A DNA stretch of 56,227 nucleotides from UBA6120 sp964639215 (GCA_964639215.1 CAZXCV010000008.1:1-56227), one strand, 5' to 3'. Counted from the stretch's first letter, positions 34,159-44,345 are shown. Notes: a model not told the origin generated them from the letters alone. Numbers and translations: made by a program.

Positions 34159-35826
34159 TTATGATAATTTAGCAATCACAAATTCGAGGCGTCGGTGAAC
34201 TTCTTTGATACCGAGTACATGCATAATCTGAAATAAGTTCGGTGTTTGTTTTAAACCAGTAATCGCGATGCGTAATATTTCAGCAACGTCACCGATGGTG
34301 CCGATGTATTCGCTCGGATTTTGCTTAAATATTTTATTCGAAGCCGCGAAATGGTGCCCAGCTCCAATTTCCTTTAGTTCCGCAAACCAGGCACTCTCAT
34401 CGCCTTCAATCGTCATCTTTGCCTTCAAATCAGTTAAAATGGCAATGATTATCGCGTGATCAATCAGTGGATTGAAAGCATTTGTGTCAAATGCTTGCTC
34501 ATAGTAGTCATCATAAAAGAAGTGAATCAGATCGTAAATGCTTCGATAATTAAAATAATCTTTGCGAGGATTGTCTTTTTCACGTTCGATATTAACGATT
34601 TTTGTGAAATATATCGGATCACGCTTGATCAAGTCGGCTAGTTTTTTATGATAAACCTCAGCATATGTGCGCGCTTCGATGACTAGTTGCGTGGCTTTAA
34701 GCTTCGCAAGGTATTCCTTGCTTAGAAACACGACTTTTTGTAAATCAAATAACGCTCCATCAAGCGACATCTTGTTAAACGAAAGTTGAAAATCATCAAG
34801 TGGGAGCGATGGATTGGCAATGCGCCATTCCTCGAAATTACTATTAGCAATCGTCATTAGATATTCAATGACGGCAGGAACGGGATAACCTTGCTCCAAA
34901 AAGAAAGAAACGGCTGCTTCTGAATCCTTGCGCTTGCTAAGTTTACGCTTCTTACCATCATCGAGTTTCATGATTACCGGTAAATGGGCAAATCGGGGTG
35001 CCTTCCACTCTAGGCGTTCAAACATTTCGACATGAATCGGGAGTGAGGCTAACCATTCCTCGCCACGCGTAACGATGGTTGTCTTCATGAAGTGATCATC
35101 AACCACATGAGCGAAATGGTAAGTTGGTAACCCATCGCTTTTTAAAATAACGATGTCTTGATCATTTTCAGATAATGACAATTTGCCACGAACTTCATCA
35201 AAGACTTGAATGTAGCGGTGATGTTGTCCTTTGCTTTTAAAACGAACGACAAATGGGCGACCATTACTCACATCGTCCAGTGCTTGTAATACAGGATATT
35301 GGCGATATTTGGCGAACGGTCCATAGTAACCAGGCACGATTTTTTTGGCTTCCTGTTGTCGCCGTAATTCATCAAGTTCATCGCTAGTTGCAAAACAAGG
35401 ATAAGCATCGCCACGTCGAACCATCTCTTTAATGACCGTCTTATAAATCCTCTCTCGTTCACTTTGGCGATAGGGACCATAGTCGCCACGATTAGTCGCC
35501 CCAAATCCTTCATGTGGTCGGATGCCAAATTCAGCCATTTGCGTAATTAAGGCCATATCACTGCCACTTACTTCACGCTTACTATCGGTATCTTCGAGTC
35601 GGACAAAAAAGACACCACCGGATTGACGGGCAAATTTTTCGGCAATCATCGCCGTAAAAAGACTGCCCGTATGTAAAAAACCAGTTGGTGAAGGAGCAAA
35701 TCGAGTGACTTCGGCGCCTTCTTTTAATTGTCGTTGCGGGTATTTACCTTCAAGATCTTCAATGGTTTCACTGATGTTGGGAAACATCGCATCCGCGAGG
35801 CGGACATAGTTTAAATCATATTTCAT
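34159..35826 (-). CDS. gltX: Glutamyl-tRNA synthetase
   Basis: 555 aa. Class I signatures: RFAPSPTGFLHTGSL (HIGH-type) near residue 40-55 and KRKLSKRKDS (KMSKS-type) in the middle. The N-terminal extension (DAMFPNISETIEDLEGKYPQRQLKEGAEVT) matches the longer clostridial-type GltX. The ATG at 35826 aligns with that start; the in-frame ATG at 35844 is possible and neither has a clear ribosome site. It charges tRNA-Glu, one copy of which follows in the same transcript. Confidence 0.94.
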   Translation of the reverse strand: MKYDLNYVRLADAMFPNISETIEDLEGKYPQRQLKEGAEVTRFAPSPTGFLHTGSLFTAMIAEKFARQSGGVFFVRLEDTDSKREVSGSDMALITQMAEFGIRPHEGFGATNRGDYGPYRQSERERIYKTVIKEMVRRGDAYPCFATSDELDELRRQQEAKKIVPGYYGPFAKYRQYPVLQALDDVSNGRPFVVRFKSKGQHHRYIQVFDEVRGKLSLSENDQDIVILKSDGLPTYHFAHVVDDHFMKTTIVTRGEEWLASLPIHVEMFERLEWKAPRFAHLPVIMKLDDGKKRKLSKRKDSEAAVSFFLEQGYPVPAVIEYLMTIANSNFEEWRIANPSLPLDDFQLSFNKMSLDGALFDLQKVVFLSKEYLAKLKATQLVIEARTYAEVYHKKLADLIKRDPIYFTKIVNIEREKDNPRKDYFNYRSIYDLIHFFYDDYYEQAFDTNAFNPLIDHAIIIAILTDLKAKMTIEGDESAWFAELKEIGAGHHFAASNKIFKQNPSEYIGTIGDVAEILRIAITGLKQTPNLFQIMHVLGIKEVHRRLEFVIAKLS

Positions 35827-35877
35827 ACCATAATATCTTATCATAAATGAGTAAAACTCATGTCACGAAATTACATC

Positions 35878-35907
35878 TTGATAATTGGTGAATGTTTTGT
35901 ATATAAT
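35878..35907 (+). promoter_or_regulatory. Promoter of tRNA-Gly(GCC)
   Basis: TTGATA (35878-35883), 18-base spacer, TATAAT (35902-35907), ending 11 bases before the tRNA. Confidence 0.82.
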
Positions 35908-35918
35908 GATTAGGCACT

Positions 35919-35992
35919 GCAGGTGTAGTTCAGTGGTAGAACACTACCTTGCCAAGGTAGTTATGCGGGTTCGATTCCCGTCACCTGCTCCA
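35919..35992 (+). tRNA. tRNA-Gly(GCC)
   Basis: Plus-strand cloverleaf GCAGGTG...CACCTGC with anticodon loop TTGCCAA (GCC) and encoded CCA. Own promoter and terminator. Confidence 0.96.
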
Positions 35993-36004
35993 TTTTTAAA
36001 AAAA

Positions 36005-36030
36005 TTGAACCTCGGTCGAGGTTCTTTTTT
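36005..36030 (+). terminator. Terminator of tRNA-Gly, probably bidirectional
   Basis: Stem GAACCTCG/CGAGGTTC (36007-36014 with 36017-36024) then TTTTTT. On the minus strand it is followed by TTTTTTT too, so it may also end the gene at 36029. Confidence 0.9.
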
Positions 36031-37069
36031 ATTTACTTTGTTCTTGATCATCTTGCGGGATCCCATCATCGTGTTCGTCATCAAGATGCTTTTGCAATGC
36101 TTTTTTAAGCTCTTCCTTTTGCTCGGCACTCAATTGGTCAATCGCGTCAATTTGGGTTAAAAATGCCGCGATTTCTTGTTTGGCATAACGAAAGTAATCA
36201 CTCTCGAATGTTTGATAAATCATCGCTAAAATTAAAAAATAATGAGGAAGCGACGGTCCCATTGCTAATAAAGCCCCGAGTAATGCAAGCAATGAGGTAA
36301 TAATCGCGCCTTGTTTTAATATGAACCCGACCAATGCTCCAATCACCGCGCCAATTAATAAAAGAAGAAAGGTTGGCCATTGATTTTTAACGATGATGGA
36401 AATTCGCATCCTGCGACGTTCTTTCATGATTTGTCGATGGATTCGTCCAAGTTCGGGAAAAGCTGTCGGAAGTTCAAGCAGTAGAAATAATGCAGGAATC
36501 TTATCGCTAATGGCTAAGAATAAATAAACCAAAAACGAAAGTGATGTGATGCCCATGACGATGGTGAAGAAAGGATCGAGCACTGTGGCATTATTATCAA
36601 TAAATGCGAGTAAGTCATTCGCATCGCTACTCGTAAGTGTCAACGTCGCGAGATTTTCAAACACTTGGGCAAGCGCTGGATTAAAACTCGGGGCGAGTAA
36701 GTTCGCAATTAAAGTCGTGATGAAAAGCATTAAAAAACTTACTAATGCCCCTTTAAGCAACATCATATATGGACGGATTAAGCGTCGAATAAACGGGTTC
36801 ATCCCCGGTAATAAATAACGATAAAATTCATTGAAGGCCATTGGATGGTTCGCGACAATTTGCGTTAAAGATACAACATAAGCGAAGCAAAACGGAATAA
36901 TGACAAACGGCATCGTAATTATGAGCGAAAAAGGAAACACAAGTCCGATAACCACGATAACGATGATGACGACTAAAAAGGCAAACGACAGCCCAAATAA
37001 CGATGAAAAATGTCGGCGATATTCTTGCCACGCGTTAGTAATGAAAGGAAATTTCTTTGGCTCACTCAT
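36029..37069 (-). CDS. Uncharacterised multi-pass membrane protein
   Basis: 346 aa, about six hydrophobic helices (near 30-75, 105-135, 180-215, 240-300) and a charged, helical C-terminal tail (QLSAEQKEELKKALQKHL...) in the cytoplasm. No recognised family. The ATG at 37069 has AAAGG upstream and overlaps the NERD-like gene stop by eight bases; the longer frame to 37156 runs inside that gene. Coupled to the NERD-like protein, so they may act together. Confidence 0.72.
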   Translation of the reverse strand: MSEPKKFPFITNAWQEYRRHFSSLFGLSFAFLVVIIVIVVIGLVFPFSLIITMPFVIIPFCFAYVVSLTQIVANHPMAFNEFYRYLLPGMNPFIRRLIRPYMMLLKGALVSFLMLFITTLIANLLAPSFNPALAQVFENLATLTLTSSDANDLLAFIDNNATVLDPFFTIVMGITSLSFLVYLFLAISDKIPALFLLLELPTAFPELGRIHRQIMKERRRMRISIIVKNQWPTFLLLLIGAVIGALVGFILKQGAIITSLLALLGALLAMGPSLPHYFLILAMIYQTFESDYFRYAKQEIAAFLTQIDAIDQLSAEQKEELKKALQKHLDDEHDDGIPQDDQEQSK

Positions 37070-37688
37070 TATTTTTGCCTTTGACAAGGCGATAAATATC
37101 TTTGACCGCGGCATCGAGTTGGTCTTCGTTAATATGGGGAATATCACGAGATTCAATTGCCTTAATGAGCTTGTCGACTTGTCGTAACTTGACGATATAA
37201 GTCATTTCATCACTCGGTTCAATTTGATCGAGGAGACATGAATCATTGACAACGATGATGTTAATAAATAAATGGGGGTCAAGTCCCGTCACTAACGCTA
37301 GTTTTTCAAGGCGAATCCGATTAATTAAGAATGGATTAGCAATATATTTGCCTCGACGTGAATACCGGGAATAAAACATCCAATTGATATCCCGCGCTTG
37401 GCCGGTCAACGCCCCATCATAATAACGATCCTTAATGACATAAATGTATTTTTCACCAAATAATAAGTGATCGATGTGCGCTTCATTCATATCACCCAGC
37501 GGCAAGTTGATTTGATTAATCAGATAATAATCGTTATAAAGCGCGAGATGGTAAATGCGCCGACCATAAACCGGGATAAGATTGCGCTTTATATAGCGAC
37601 GTTTACATAAAGGAAAAAGGAGCCATGTCAGACTCCCAAGGACGAAGAGGCTCAAAACGACAGTGATAATTATCTCAAGCGGTTCCAT
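37062..37688 (-). CDS. Membrane-anchored NERD-like protein
   Basis: 208 aa. N-terminal helix (about 5-27) and a domain with IDHLLFGEKYIYVIKDRYYDGALTG, which resembles the NERD (nuclease-related) pattern D-H-[LIV]2...I-[FY]-V-I-[KE]. Catalytic competence is uncertain, because the usual E-x-K is replaced by I-K-D. It starts two bases after the deoD stop. Confidence 0.6.
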   Translation of the reverse strand: MEPLEIIITVVLSLFVLGSLTWLLFPLCKRRYIKRNLIPVYGRRIYHLALYNDYYLINQINLPLGDMNEAHIDHLLFGEKYIYVIKDRYYDGALTGQARDINWMFYSRYSRRGKYIANPFLINRIRLEKLALVTGLDPHLFINIIVVNDSCLLDQIEPSDEMTYIVKLRQVDKLIKAIESRDIPHINEDQLDAAVKDIYRLVKGKNNE

Positions 37689-37690
37689 GT

Positions 37691-38395
37691 CTATGCGATG
37701 TCAAGCGCAATTTCCAACATTTGGCGTAAACCTTGCTCGCGCTGCTCGGCTGTGGCTTTTTCAGGTTTAATAAAATGGTCGGTGACCGTCAATAAGCATA
37801 ATGCTTTTTTTCCAAGCCGCGCGGCGGTGGCGTATAAGGCATATGATTCCATTTCCACACCCATGCAACCTAAAGCTGCCCACTTCTTCCAACTATTCGG
37901 ATCAACATCATAAAAAATATCGCTGCTTAAAATGTTTCCAACATGGACGGGAAGACTGCGTTTCGAAATAGCTTCATAGGCGGCTTTCGTCAATGCAAAA
38001 TCGCTAATGGCTGAAAAAGTTCCGCCTTTTAAATCAAATTGACCAGCCCAATTTCCATCGGTGCAAGCACCGCTACAAACGAGAATATCAAAAAGATTAA
38101 TATCAGCGCGATATGATCCGCATGTCCCAACGCGAATGATGCGTTCAACGCCAAAGTGCGTATATAACTCATGTGAATAAATACCAATGCTTGGTTGTCC
38201 CATCCCTGAAGCCATGACCGAGACACGTTTGCCTTTATAAAAACCGGTAAAACCCAAAATATTACGGACGTTATTAACAACTTTCACTTCAGTTAAAAAG
38301 TTTTCAGCGATAAACTTGGCGCGTAACGGATCGCCCGGCATCAAGACCGTTTCTGCAAAATCGCCAACTTGAGCGTTAATATGTGGTGTTCCCAT
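37691..38395 (-). CDS. deoD: Purine nucleoside phosphorylase (DeoD type)
   Basis: 234 aa. PHINA, MPGDPLRAKFIAE, RVGTCGSY, GVEMESYALY and LCLLTVTDH are all DeoD signatures. It splits purine (deoxy)nucleosides with phosphate, giving base and (deoxy)ribose 1-phosphate. The ATG at 38395 has AAGGAG; the longer frame to 38419 enters the RDD gene. Supports nucleic-acid salvage with thymidine kinase. Confidence 0.96.
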   Translation of the reverse strand: MGTPHINAQVGDFAETVLMPGDPLRAKFIAENFLTEVKVVNNVRNILGFTGFYKGKRVSVMASGMGQPSIGIYSHELYTHFGVERIIRVGTCGSYRADINLFDILVCSGACTDGNWAGQFDLKGGTFSAISDFALTKAAYEAISKRSLPVHVGNILSSDIFYDVDPNSWKKWAALGCMGVEMESYALYATAARLGKKALCLLTVTDHFIKPEKATAEQREQGLRQMLEIALDIA

Positions 38396-38408
38396 GTAGA
38401 TGACTCCT

Positions 38409-38858
38409 TTATTTATCAATGACTCGTGTGCGCGCTAGGACATCGGCAAATGATTGCCGTCGTTTCTGACCAATGATAACGGCATCGGCAACAAGCGTCA
38501 ACCCCAAACTCATAAATGCTGAAAGCATGCGCCCAATGATTTCACGTACGAATAACGTCTGAAAATCAATTGGCGTGCCATCATCTTTAACAATGCTGAT
38601 ACGCGTCAAATAGCGACCGATCGTTTGATGTTTCCAAAAAAGTGGTAAAACGAGGTAATACGTGATGATGATAATAATTAAAGTTGGAATAATAATTAGC
38701 GATGTATTGAACAAATTAAAAATGGCATCAGACGTTTTCTTGGTCATCGCTTCAATGAGGGCAATCCAAAGTGGATAACCCAATAAAACAAAAATACCTC
38801 CAGTAACAACTGAGTCAATCATAAACGAAGCGAAGCGATGAATTGGACGTGCGTTCAA
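38409..38858 (-). CDS. RDD family membrane protein
   Basis: 149 aa with about four helices. The RDD pattern is relaxed: R-F-A-S-F-M-I-D near the N-terminus, then FWKHQTIGRYLTRISIVKDDG and FVREIIGRML. Role unknown; some RDD proteins are Na+/H+ exchangers. It leads the small operon with deoD. Confidence 0.88.
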   Translation of the reverse strand: MNARPIHRFASFMIDSVVTGGIFVLLGYPLWIALIEAMTKKTSDAIFNLFNTSLIIIPTLIIIIITYYLVLPLFWKHQTIGRYLTRISIVKDDGTPIDFQTLFVREIIGRMLSAFMSLGLTLVADAVIIGQKRRQSFADVLARTRVIDK

Positions 38859-38902
38859 TCTAATTACCTCGACCCTATTCTACCATATTTAAGAAGTAGC
38901 AC

Positions 38903-40360
38903 CTATGCACACCGTTTCGCACGTATAAGCAGTGCTTTCAGGAACGACCGACGGACAATAAAAGGTTGTAAGCTCGTTAATTTCCATTCCCAGTTTGGTG
39001 TCCCGATTGTCCCGGGCGTATTCATACGTGCCCAATCACCATAGCCAAGGATATCTTGCATCGGGACAATGGCAAACCGCGGGCGACTATCAAATGTCAA
39101 TGCGATGACATTATCGCTGATGCGAGGATAGGTGTAGCCAAGGTGCCTTAACGATAATCGCACTTTTGCGCGCTCACCTTTTGTGAGTGATAAATACCAG
39201 CCTCGCGTGGTTTGATTATCATGCGTGCCTGGGTAGACAACCATATTTTCCTCATGATAGGGAGTAAAAGCAATCGGTTGCTTGAAGTCAAAACTGAATT
39301 GCACAATCTTCATACCTGGAAAATGATAATGATCTCGCAAAGTTAAAACTTCGGGTCGCAAATCACCTAAATCTTCAGCGAGGATGTTCAAAGAAGGATA
39401 AGCATTAAATAAAGTGTCAAAGAAAGCATAACCAGGCGCTTCAATCCATGATCCCTCGATGGCCGTTTCGCATGTCGAGGGGATTTTCCAATACGTATCG
39501 AATGCCCGGAAATGATCAATCCGAATATAGTCAAAAAGCTCAGCATTATAGCTTAAGCGATCAAGCCAAAAAGCAAACTGGTCTTCTTCCATCTTTTTCC
39601 AATCATAGAGTGGATTGCCCCATCGTTGCCCGGTGATTGAAAAATAATCGGGTGGTACTCCCGCAATAAACGTCGGGCGTCCATCTTTATCAAGTAAGAA
39701 TTGTGACTGATTTGACCAGACATCGTCACTATCAATCCCGACGTAAATCGGAATATCACCCACGATGGCCACACCATGCTGATTCGCGTATTTTTTCAAC
39801 CTGATCCATTGTTGGTAGAGGATGTATTGGATAAACATTTCATAACGGATGTCTTCGTCGTAAGTTGATAATTCCGGCTTTGTCTTGATCCAATCGCGAT
39901 CAATTGTCGGCCAATCGCTCCATAATTTCAATTCATTTTTCTTTTTTAAGGTGATGAAAACTGCATACGTGAACACCCATGGATTTTGTTTAATAAACGT
40001 ATGATAATCTCGCTTTGTAGCAAAATTACTAAAAGCTTTCTTGAGTAGTTTTCCTTTATACGCACGGACTTCATCATAGGCGACTGTTTTGCTCACCATA
40101 TTGTACCGTGGCGCTTTTTTTAGTAATCCCTTGTTCACTAGTAAATCAAGACTGATATATAATTCATCCATGGCCTTTGATGAATATGGTTGATAGGGTG
40201 AATTACCATAACCAAGTGGATTAAGTGGCAATACTTGCCACAGGTTGAATCCCATCTTTTTTAATTCGCGGATGAACTCATAAGCTTGTGGGCCAAAATC
40301 ACCAACGCCATGACGTGAAGGTAATGAAGAAACGGCCAATAGGACACCCGCTTGACGCAT
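38903..40360 (-). CDS. malQ: 4-alpha-glucanotransferase (amylomaltase)
   Basis: 485 aa GH77 enzyme of usual length. SSLPSRHGVGDFGPQAYEF and WQVLPLNPLGYGNSPYQPYSS at the start, IRIDHFRAFDTYW (nucleophile Asp), ILAEDLGDL (acid Glu) and PGTHDNQT (Asp). It rearranges maltodextrins in the cytoplasm. Last gene of the malE operon. Confidence 0.97.
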   Translation of the reverse strand: MRQAGVLLAVSSLPSRHGVGDFGPQAYEFIRELKKMGFNLWQVLPLNPLGYGNSPYQPYSSKAMDELYISLDLLVNKGLLKKAPRYNMVSKTVAYDEVRAYKGKLLKKAFSNFATKRDYHTFIKQNPWVFTYAVFITLKKKNELKLWSDWPTIDRDWIKTKPELSTYDEDIRYEMFIQYILYQQWIRLKKYANQHGVAIVGDIPIYVGIDSDDVWSNQSQFLLDKDGRPTFIAGVPPDYFSITGQRWGNPLYDWKKMEEDQFAFWLDRLSYNAELFDYIRIDHFRAFDTYWKIPSTCETAIEGSWIEAPGYAFFDTLFNAYPSLNILAEDLGDLRPEVLTLRDHYHFPGMKIVQFSFDFKQPIAFTPYHEENMVVYPGTHDNQTTRGWYLSLTKGERAKVRLSLRHLGYTYPRISDNVIALTFDSRPRFAIVPMQDILGYGDWARMNTPGTIGTPNWEWKLTSLQPFIVRRSFLKALLIRAKRCA

Positions 40361-40371
40361 ATGTAATCTCC

Positions 40372-41925
40372 TTATTGAATGACAACGGTCGCAAATGGCG
40401 GAATTTTAACATTCCGAACACTACCGTCTTTAATTATTTTGGCTCTTTCGCCGTTAGGACTAACTTGATCGATGATCACTTCATCTACACTTAGCACTTC
40501 ATTAATCGCCGTATCGGTTAAATTCGTAAAAATCGTCAATTGTCCAGCAGTACTCGTATACGTAAGCCCATAAAGCCGTGGGTCAATCGCCCGGACTTCA
40601 ATACTAGATTTTTCAATGTAATCATTATATTTATTACGTAAATTGATCATGCGGCGGTAATGATTCAAAACAGAATCTGTCTTTGCTCTTTGATCATAAG
40701 CACCAAGTTTAACCTGTAGATTCATATCATAATTCGCACCAATTGGCAAATTGGTTTGTCCGGTTTTATCCGTTTCTGACCAAATCATTGGGAGGCGTTT
40801 ATTCTCATCGATACCTGAGCCGCGTATTTCGATTTCTTCACCATAGTAGATAAACGGTCGTCCCGGCATCAATAAATATGCTGAGGCCATGACTTTACGT
40901 GATAAATCACGCGTTGACAAATCGGGAAACATTAACCCCGCCGAGCGACCTTGATCATGATTTGATAAAAACGGGGCATCGAGTGCTAATGGATTTCTCG
41001 TTTGCAAATCATTATTATGATTGACGATGAATGTCGCCAGTGATTTTCCGGTTTCTTGACGAATGCTATTGTAAATTCGTTTACTTTGGACCGAGACTGG
41101 GAAGTTGAAGAAACTATCGATACCTGAATTGTAATATGGAGTGACTGAAGCTGATGTTTCGCCCCACGGTCCTTCAGCGACGATATATGCATCAGGTTTT
41201 ATTGCCTTGATCGTTTGATTAAGCCACGTGAGAAACGCGATATTTTTATCTTGGAAATCGGTGTAATAAGACGTAATCGCATCAAGACGGAAGCCCTTAA
41301 TGCCTTTAGCAAGCCAAAAACTCACGATGTCGGTTATTTCTTCTCGGACGAGGGGGTCATCAAGATTTAAATCGGGCATTCCAGACCAAAACCGTGCTTC
41401 ATAATAAACGGTATTTGAATGTCGGGCATATCCAGTGCTGTATGTTGGGGCAAAATTGTAATATGAACAATAACTATCGACCTGGTTACATTGCCCGTTC
41501 GAATAATTATTAAGCGCAGTTTGAAACCATGGATGATGATAGCTGGTGTGATTAATCACAAGATCGAGAATCGTATCGATATTTTTATTATTGGCAGAAG
41601 CGACATATGCTTCAAAATCTGCCATTGTTCCATAATCATCATCAATTTCATAATAATTGGTAACATCGTATTTATGATATGTGGGCGATGGGTGAATCGG
41701 CATAAACCACACCCCGCCAACACCGAGATCGACAAGATAATCAAGTTTTTCGGTGACACCCGCTAAATCGCCGAGACCATCACCGTCAGAATCATAAAAT
41801 GAGCCAACGAAAATTTCATAGTAGACACTGCTATTTTCATTTGATACAAAAACTTCACTGCTGGGACAACTAGTCAGCCCTAAAAGAGTGGCAACCATCA
41901 GTAAGGGAGCAACGATTCGCTTCAT
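40372..41925 (-). CDS. Alpha-amylase family (GH13) lipoprotein
   Basis: 517 aa. Signal peptide with lipobox LGLTSC (lipidated Cys20), so the enzyme is held outside the cell. GH13 motifs: DLVINHTSYHHPWF, GFRLDAITSY (nucleophile Asp), IVAEGPWGE (Glu), LSNHDQGR (Asp). It cuts starch or maltodextrin into pieces for the neighbouring transporter. Starts one base after malG stop. Confidence 0.94.
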   Translation of the reverse strand: MKRIVAPLLMVATLLGLTSCPSSEVFVSNENSSVYYEIFVGSFYDSDGDGLGDLAGVTEKLDYLVDLGVGGVWFMPIHPSPTYHKYDVTNYYEIDDDYGTMADFEAYVASANNKNIDTILDLVINHTSYHHPWFQTALNNYSNGQCNQVDSYCSYYNFAPTYSTGYARHSNTVYYEARFWSGMPDLNLDDPLVREEITDIVSFWLAKGIKGFRLDAITSYYTDFQDKNIAFLTWLNQTIKAIKPDAYIVAEGPWGETSASVTPYYNSGIDSFFNFPVSVQSKRIYNSIRQETGKSLATFIVNHNNDLQTRNPLALDAPFLSNHDQGRSAGLMFPDLSTRDLSRKVMASAYLLMPGRPFIYYGEEIEIRGSGIDENKRLPMIWSETDKTGQTNLPIGANYDMNLQVKLGAYDQRAKTDSVLNHYRRMINLRNKYNDYIEKSSIEVRAIDPRLYGLTYTSTAGQLTIFTNLTDTAINEVLSVDEVIIDQVSPNGERAKIIKDGSVRNVKIPPFATVVIQ

Positions 41926-41926
41926 A

Positions 41927-42787
41927 TTAACCTTTGACAGAGCCGCCGGTTACACCACTGACGTAATATTTTTGGAGCCAAATAAATAGTAACGTAATCG
42001 GGATTGCCACAATAATCGCGCCAGCGCAGAACCTCGTGAAATAGGTCGAGATATTCTCGCGCATCAGCATCCAATATAATCCTCGAGCAACCGTATAGCT
42101 TGATAGATTATCCCCAAGCATTAAGCGGGCAAAGATAAAATCGCCCCATGGTCCGATGAATGAAGTAAGCGTCGTATAAATGACAATCGGTTTTGATAAC
42201 GGCAATGTGATATGCCAAAATATTTGCGCTTTACTGGCGCCGTCAATCATCGCCGCTTCATCAATTGACTTTGGAATCGTATCGAAGAAGCCTTTTGAGA
42301 TGTAATAGCCCATGGCCGCGCCACCGCTATATACGAGAATAAGACCCCAGATTGATCCTGTTAAATTGATTAATTTAAGAATATGGTAGATGGCAATCAT
42401 CGTCATGAAGCCTGGGAACATCCCAAGAATTAAAATGATTTTCATCATTGGTCTACGCGCTTTGAAGTCTAGTCGGGAGAAGGCGTAGCTTGTTAGGAGC
42501 ACTAAAACAGTGGAAACGACGCAGGTAACTATCGCAATGATAAACGTATTCATAAACCATTGTGGAAAGTTGACGCGATCGGTGGAATTGAGCGAAAGCA
42601 ATCTTAAATAGTTATCAAATGTATAGTTACGTGGGAAGAAATAGCGAGATACTGTGCCACTTTCCAATCGGAAGGATTGGAGCACCAACCAGAAAATCGG
42701 GATGAGCCATATGACGCTCATGATTGTAAGAATCGTGTAAATCGTGATATTACTGACGATTTCTGACCATTTACGACTTTTGATCAT
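41927..42787 (-). CDS. malG: Maltodextrin ABC transporter permease MalG
   Basis: 286 aa, six helices. The ABC-permease EAA loop reads DEAAMIDGASKAQIFWHITLPLSKP. C-terminal SGVTGGSVKG is typical of MalG. Overlaps malF by four bases. Works with MalE, MalF and the MalK ATPase encoded in the adjacent transcript. Confidence 0.95.
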   Translation of the reverse strand: MIKSRKWSEIVSNITIYTILTIMSVIWLIPIFWLVLQSFRLESGTVSRYFFPRNYTFDNYLRLLSLNSTDRVNFPQWFMNTFIIAIVTCVVSTVLVLLTSYAFSRLDFKARRPMMKIILILGMFPGFMTMIAIYHILKLINLTGSIWGLILVYSGGAAMGYYISKGFFDTIPKSIDEAAMIDGASKAQIFWHITLPLSKPIVIYTTLTSFIGPWGDFIFARLMLGDNLSSYTVARGLYWMLMRENISTYFTRFCAGAIIVAIPITLLFIWLQKYYVSGVTGGSVKG

Positions 42788-44328
42788 TGGAATTGGTCCT
42801 CCTTTTGCACGGCACCAGTCTTTGAGAACATAATTAATGAAACGAAACTACTAATCATAAAGATTAAAATACCGAGTGTCGAAGCAATCTTGTAATCCGA
42901 TTGATCGACGGTTAATTTAAAGAGCCATGTCACGAGCAAGTCGGTATCGCCGGCTTGATATAGCGACAATGATGCCGGCCCGCCCCCAGTTAAGAAATAA
43001 ATAACATTAAAGTTATTGATATTTCCAATAAATGCAGTTACGAGATATGGTCCCGTAACGAATAACATGTACGGTAACGTAATTTTAAAGAATTTCGTCA
43101 TCGCGCCAGCACCATCGATGGTCGCGCTTTCGTATAGGTCCGCGGGAATATTCATCAAGATGCCTGATGTGATGAGCATCGTGTAAGGGACGCCGACCCA
43201 TAAGTTGACGACGATGACGGTGATACGGGCTAATTGTCCGGTGGCAAAAAATGAGAAATTACTCCTGACCCAACCTTGATCGATCATCCAAGCGACGAGT
43301 GGTCCGCCGTTGCTCAGCAATTGAGCCATGACAAGCAAGCTGATGAATTGTGGTACGGCAATCGTAATCACAAAAATCGTCCGCCACATCTTCTTGAGTT
43401 TAATGCCATTTTTATTAATCATCAACGCGAGAATCATGCCGAAAATATAGTTTAAGAATGTGGCGAATACCGCCCAAACGAGTGACCATTGTAAAATTTT
43501 AAATAACGTGCTTGGTAATCGCCGGTAAACTTCACTTTGGCCACTAAACATATCGATAAAGTTTTGTAAACCAACCCACGTGAATAACGAGCCAGGTGGC
43601 TGATGACTGCGATCAAAATTAGTAAATGCAATCAAAATCATGAAAATCAGCGGTAAAATCGTAAACGCAAATGCCGCTAAGGTCGGAAACGATAAAATCG
43701 TAACATGGAAGCGTTTGTCCATTAATTCATTAACATCTTCTTTAAAGGTTGCTGGTTGTTTACCTGCAGCAATGAGCTCTTGATTTTCTTTGGCTGACTT
43801 AATATTTTTCGCATAGAGCATTAAGAAAGCGACAATTAAGAGTAAAACGGCGACTGAGAATAATAAAATAATCATCGAATTATGACCAGGTTCTGCTGGT
43901 AAATATGTTTCGGTGATTGGGTCCCAGCGGGCCGGAAGAGGTCCAGTAGTTCCAAGTGTATTGATTAAGGATAGATAATAACCACCAAAGAAGACCATCA
44001 TTAAGATAAAGCCAATTTCAGTGATGAAATAAGCAACCCCTTTAGCAATTTGCTTATTAAATACATTACCTGCGCCCATAAATAAAAATGATAAGCGCGT
44101 TTTCCAATTACCTTGGATGAAAATTTTGGTGTACGATTTGACGCCTTTATAAATAGTTTTGCCAATAAATATGACAGTTTTATAAAGTCCTACAAAAATA
44201 TTTAGAAAAGCTTTTATAATCGTCCAAATGAAGTCGAGAACATAAAGGATGATCGCCTTAAAGAAATCAAAGATAGCAATGAGCAACCATTTGAAGAAAG
44301 GCAATCGGCTTGGGGCTTGATTCATCAT
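42784..44328 (-). CDS. malF: Maltodextrin ABC transporter permease MalF with N-terminal extension
   Basis: 514 aa. C-terminal 300 residues are a standard MalF with EAA loop YESATIDGAGAMTKFFKITLPYML. The N-terminal ~210 residues carry extra hydrophobic segments and an amphipathic basic stretch (KAFLNIFVGLYKTVIFIG...). The ATG follows a strong hairpin and AAAGGAG. Confidence 0.93.
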   Translation of the reverse strand: MMNQAPSRLPFFKWLLIAIFDFFKAIILYVLDFIWTIIKAFLNIFVGLYKTVIFIGKTIYKGVKSYTKIFIQGNWKTRLSFLFMGAGNVFNKQIAKGVAYFITEIGFILMMVFFGGYYLSLINTLGTTGPLPARWDPITETYLPAEPGHNSMIILLFSVAVLLLIVAFLMLYAKNIKSAKENQELIAAGKQPATFKEDVNELMDKRFHVTILSFPTLAAFAFTILPLIFMILIAFTNFDRSHQPPGSLFTWVGLQNFIDMFSGQSEVYRRLPSTLFKILQWSLVWAVFATFLNYIFGMILALMINKNGIKLKKMWRTIFVITIAVPQFISLLVMAQLLSNGGPLVAWMIDQGWVRSNFSFFATGQLARITVIVVNLWVGVPYTMLITSGILMNIPADLYESATIDGAGAMTKFFKITLPYMLFVTGPYLVTAFIGNINNFNVIYFLTGGGPASLSLYQAGDTDLLVTWLFKLTVDQSDYKIASTLGILIFMISSFVSLIMFSKTGAVQKEDQFQ

Positions 44329-44345
44329 AATGTGGCTCCTTTAGC

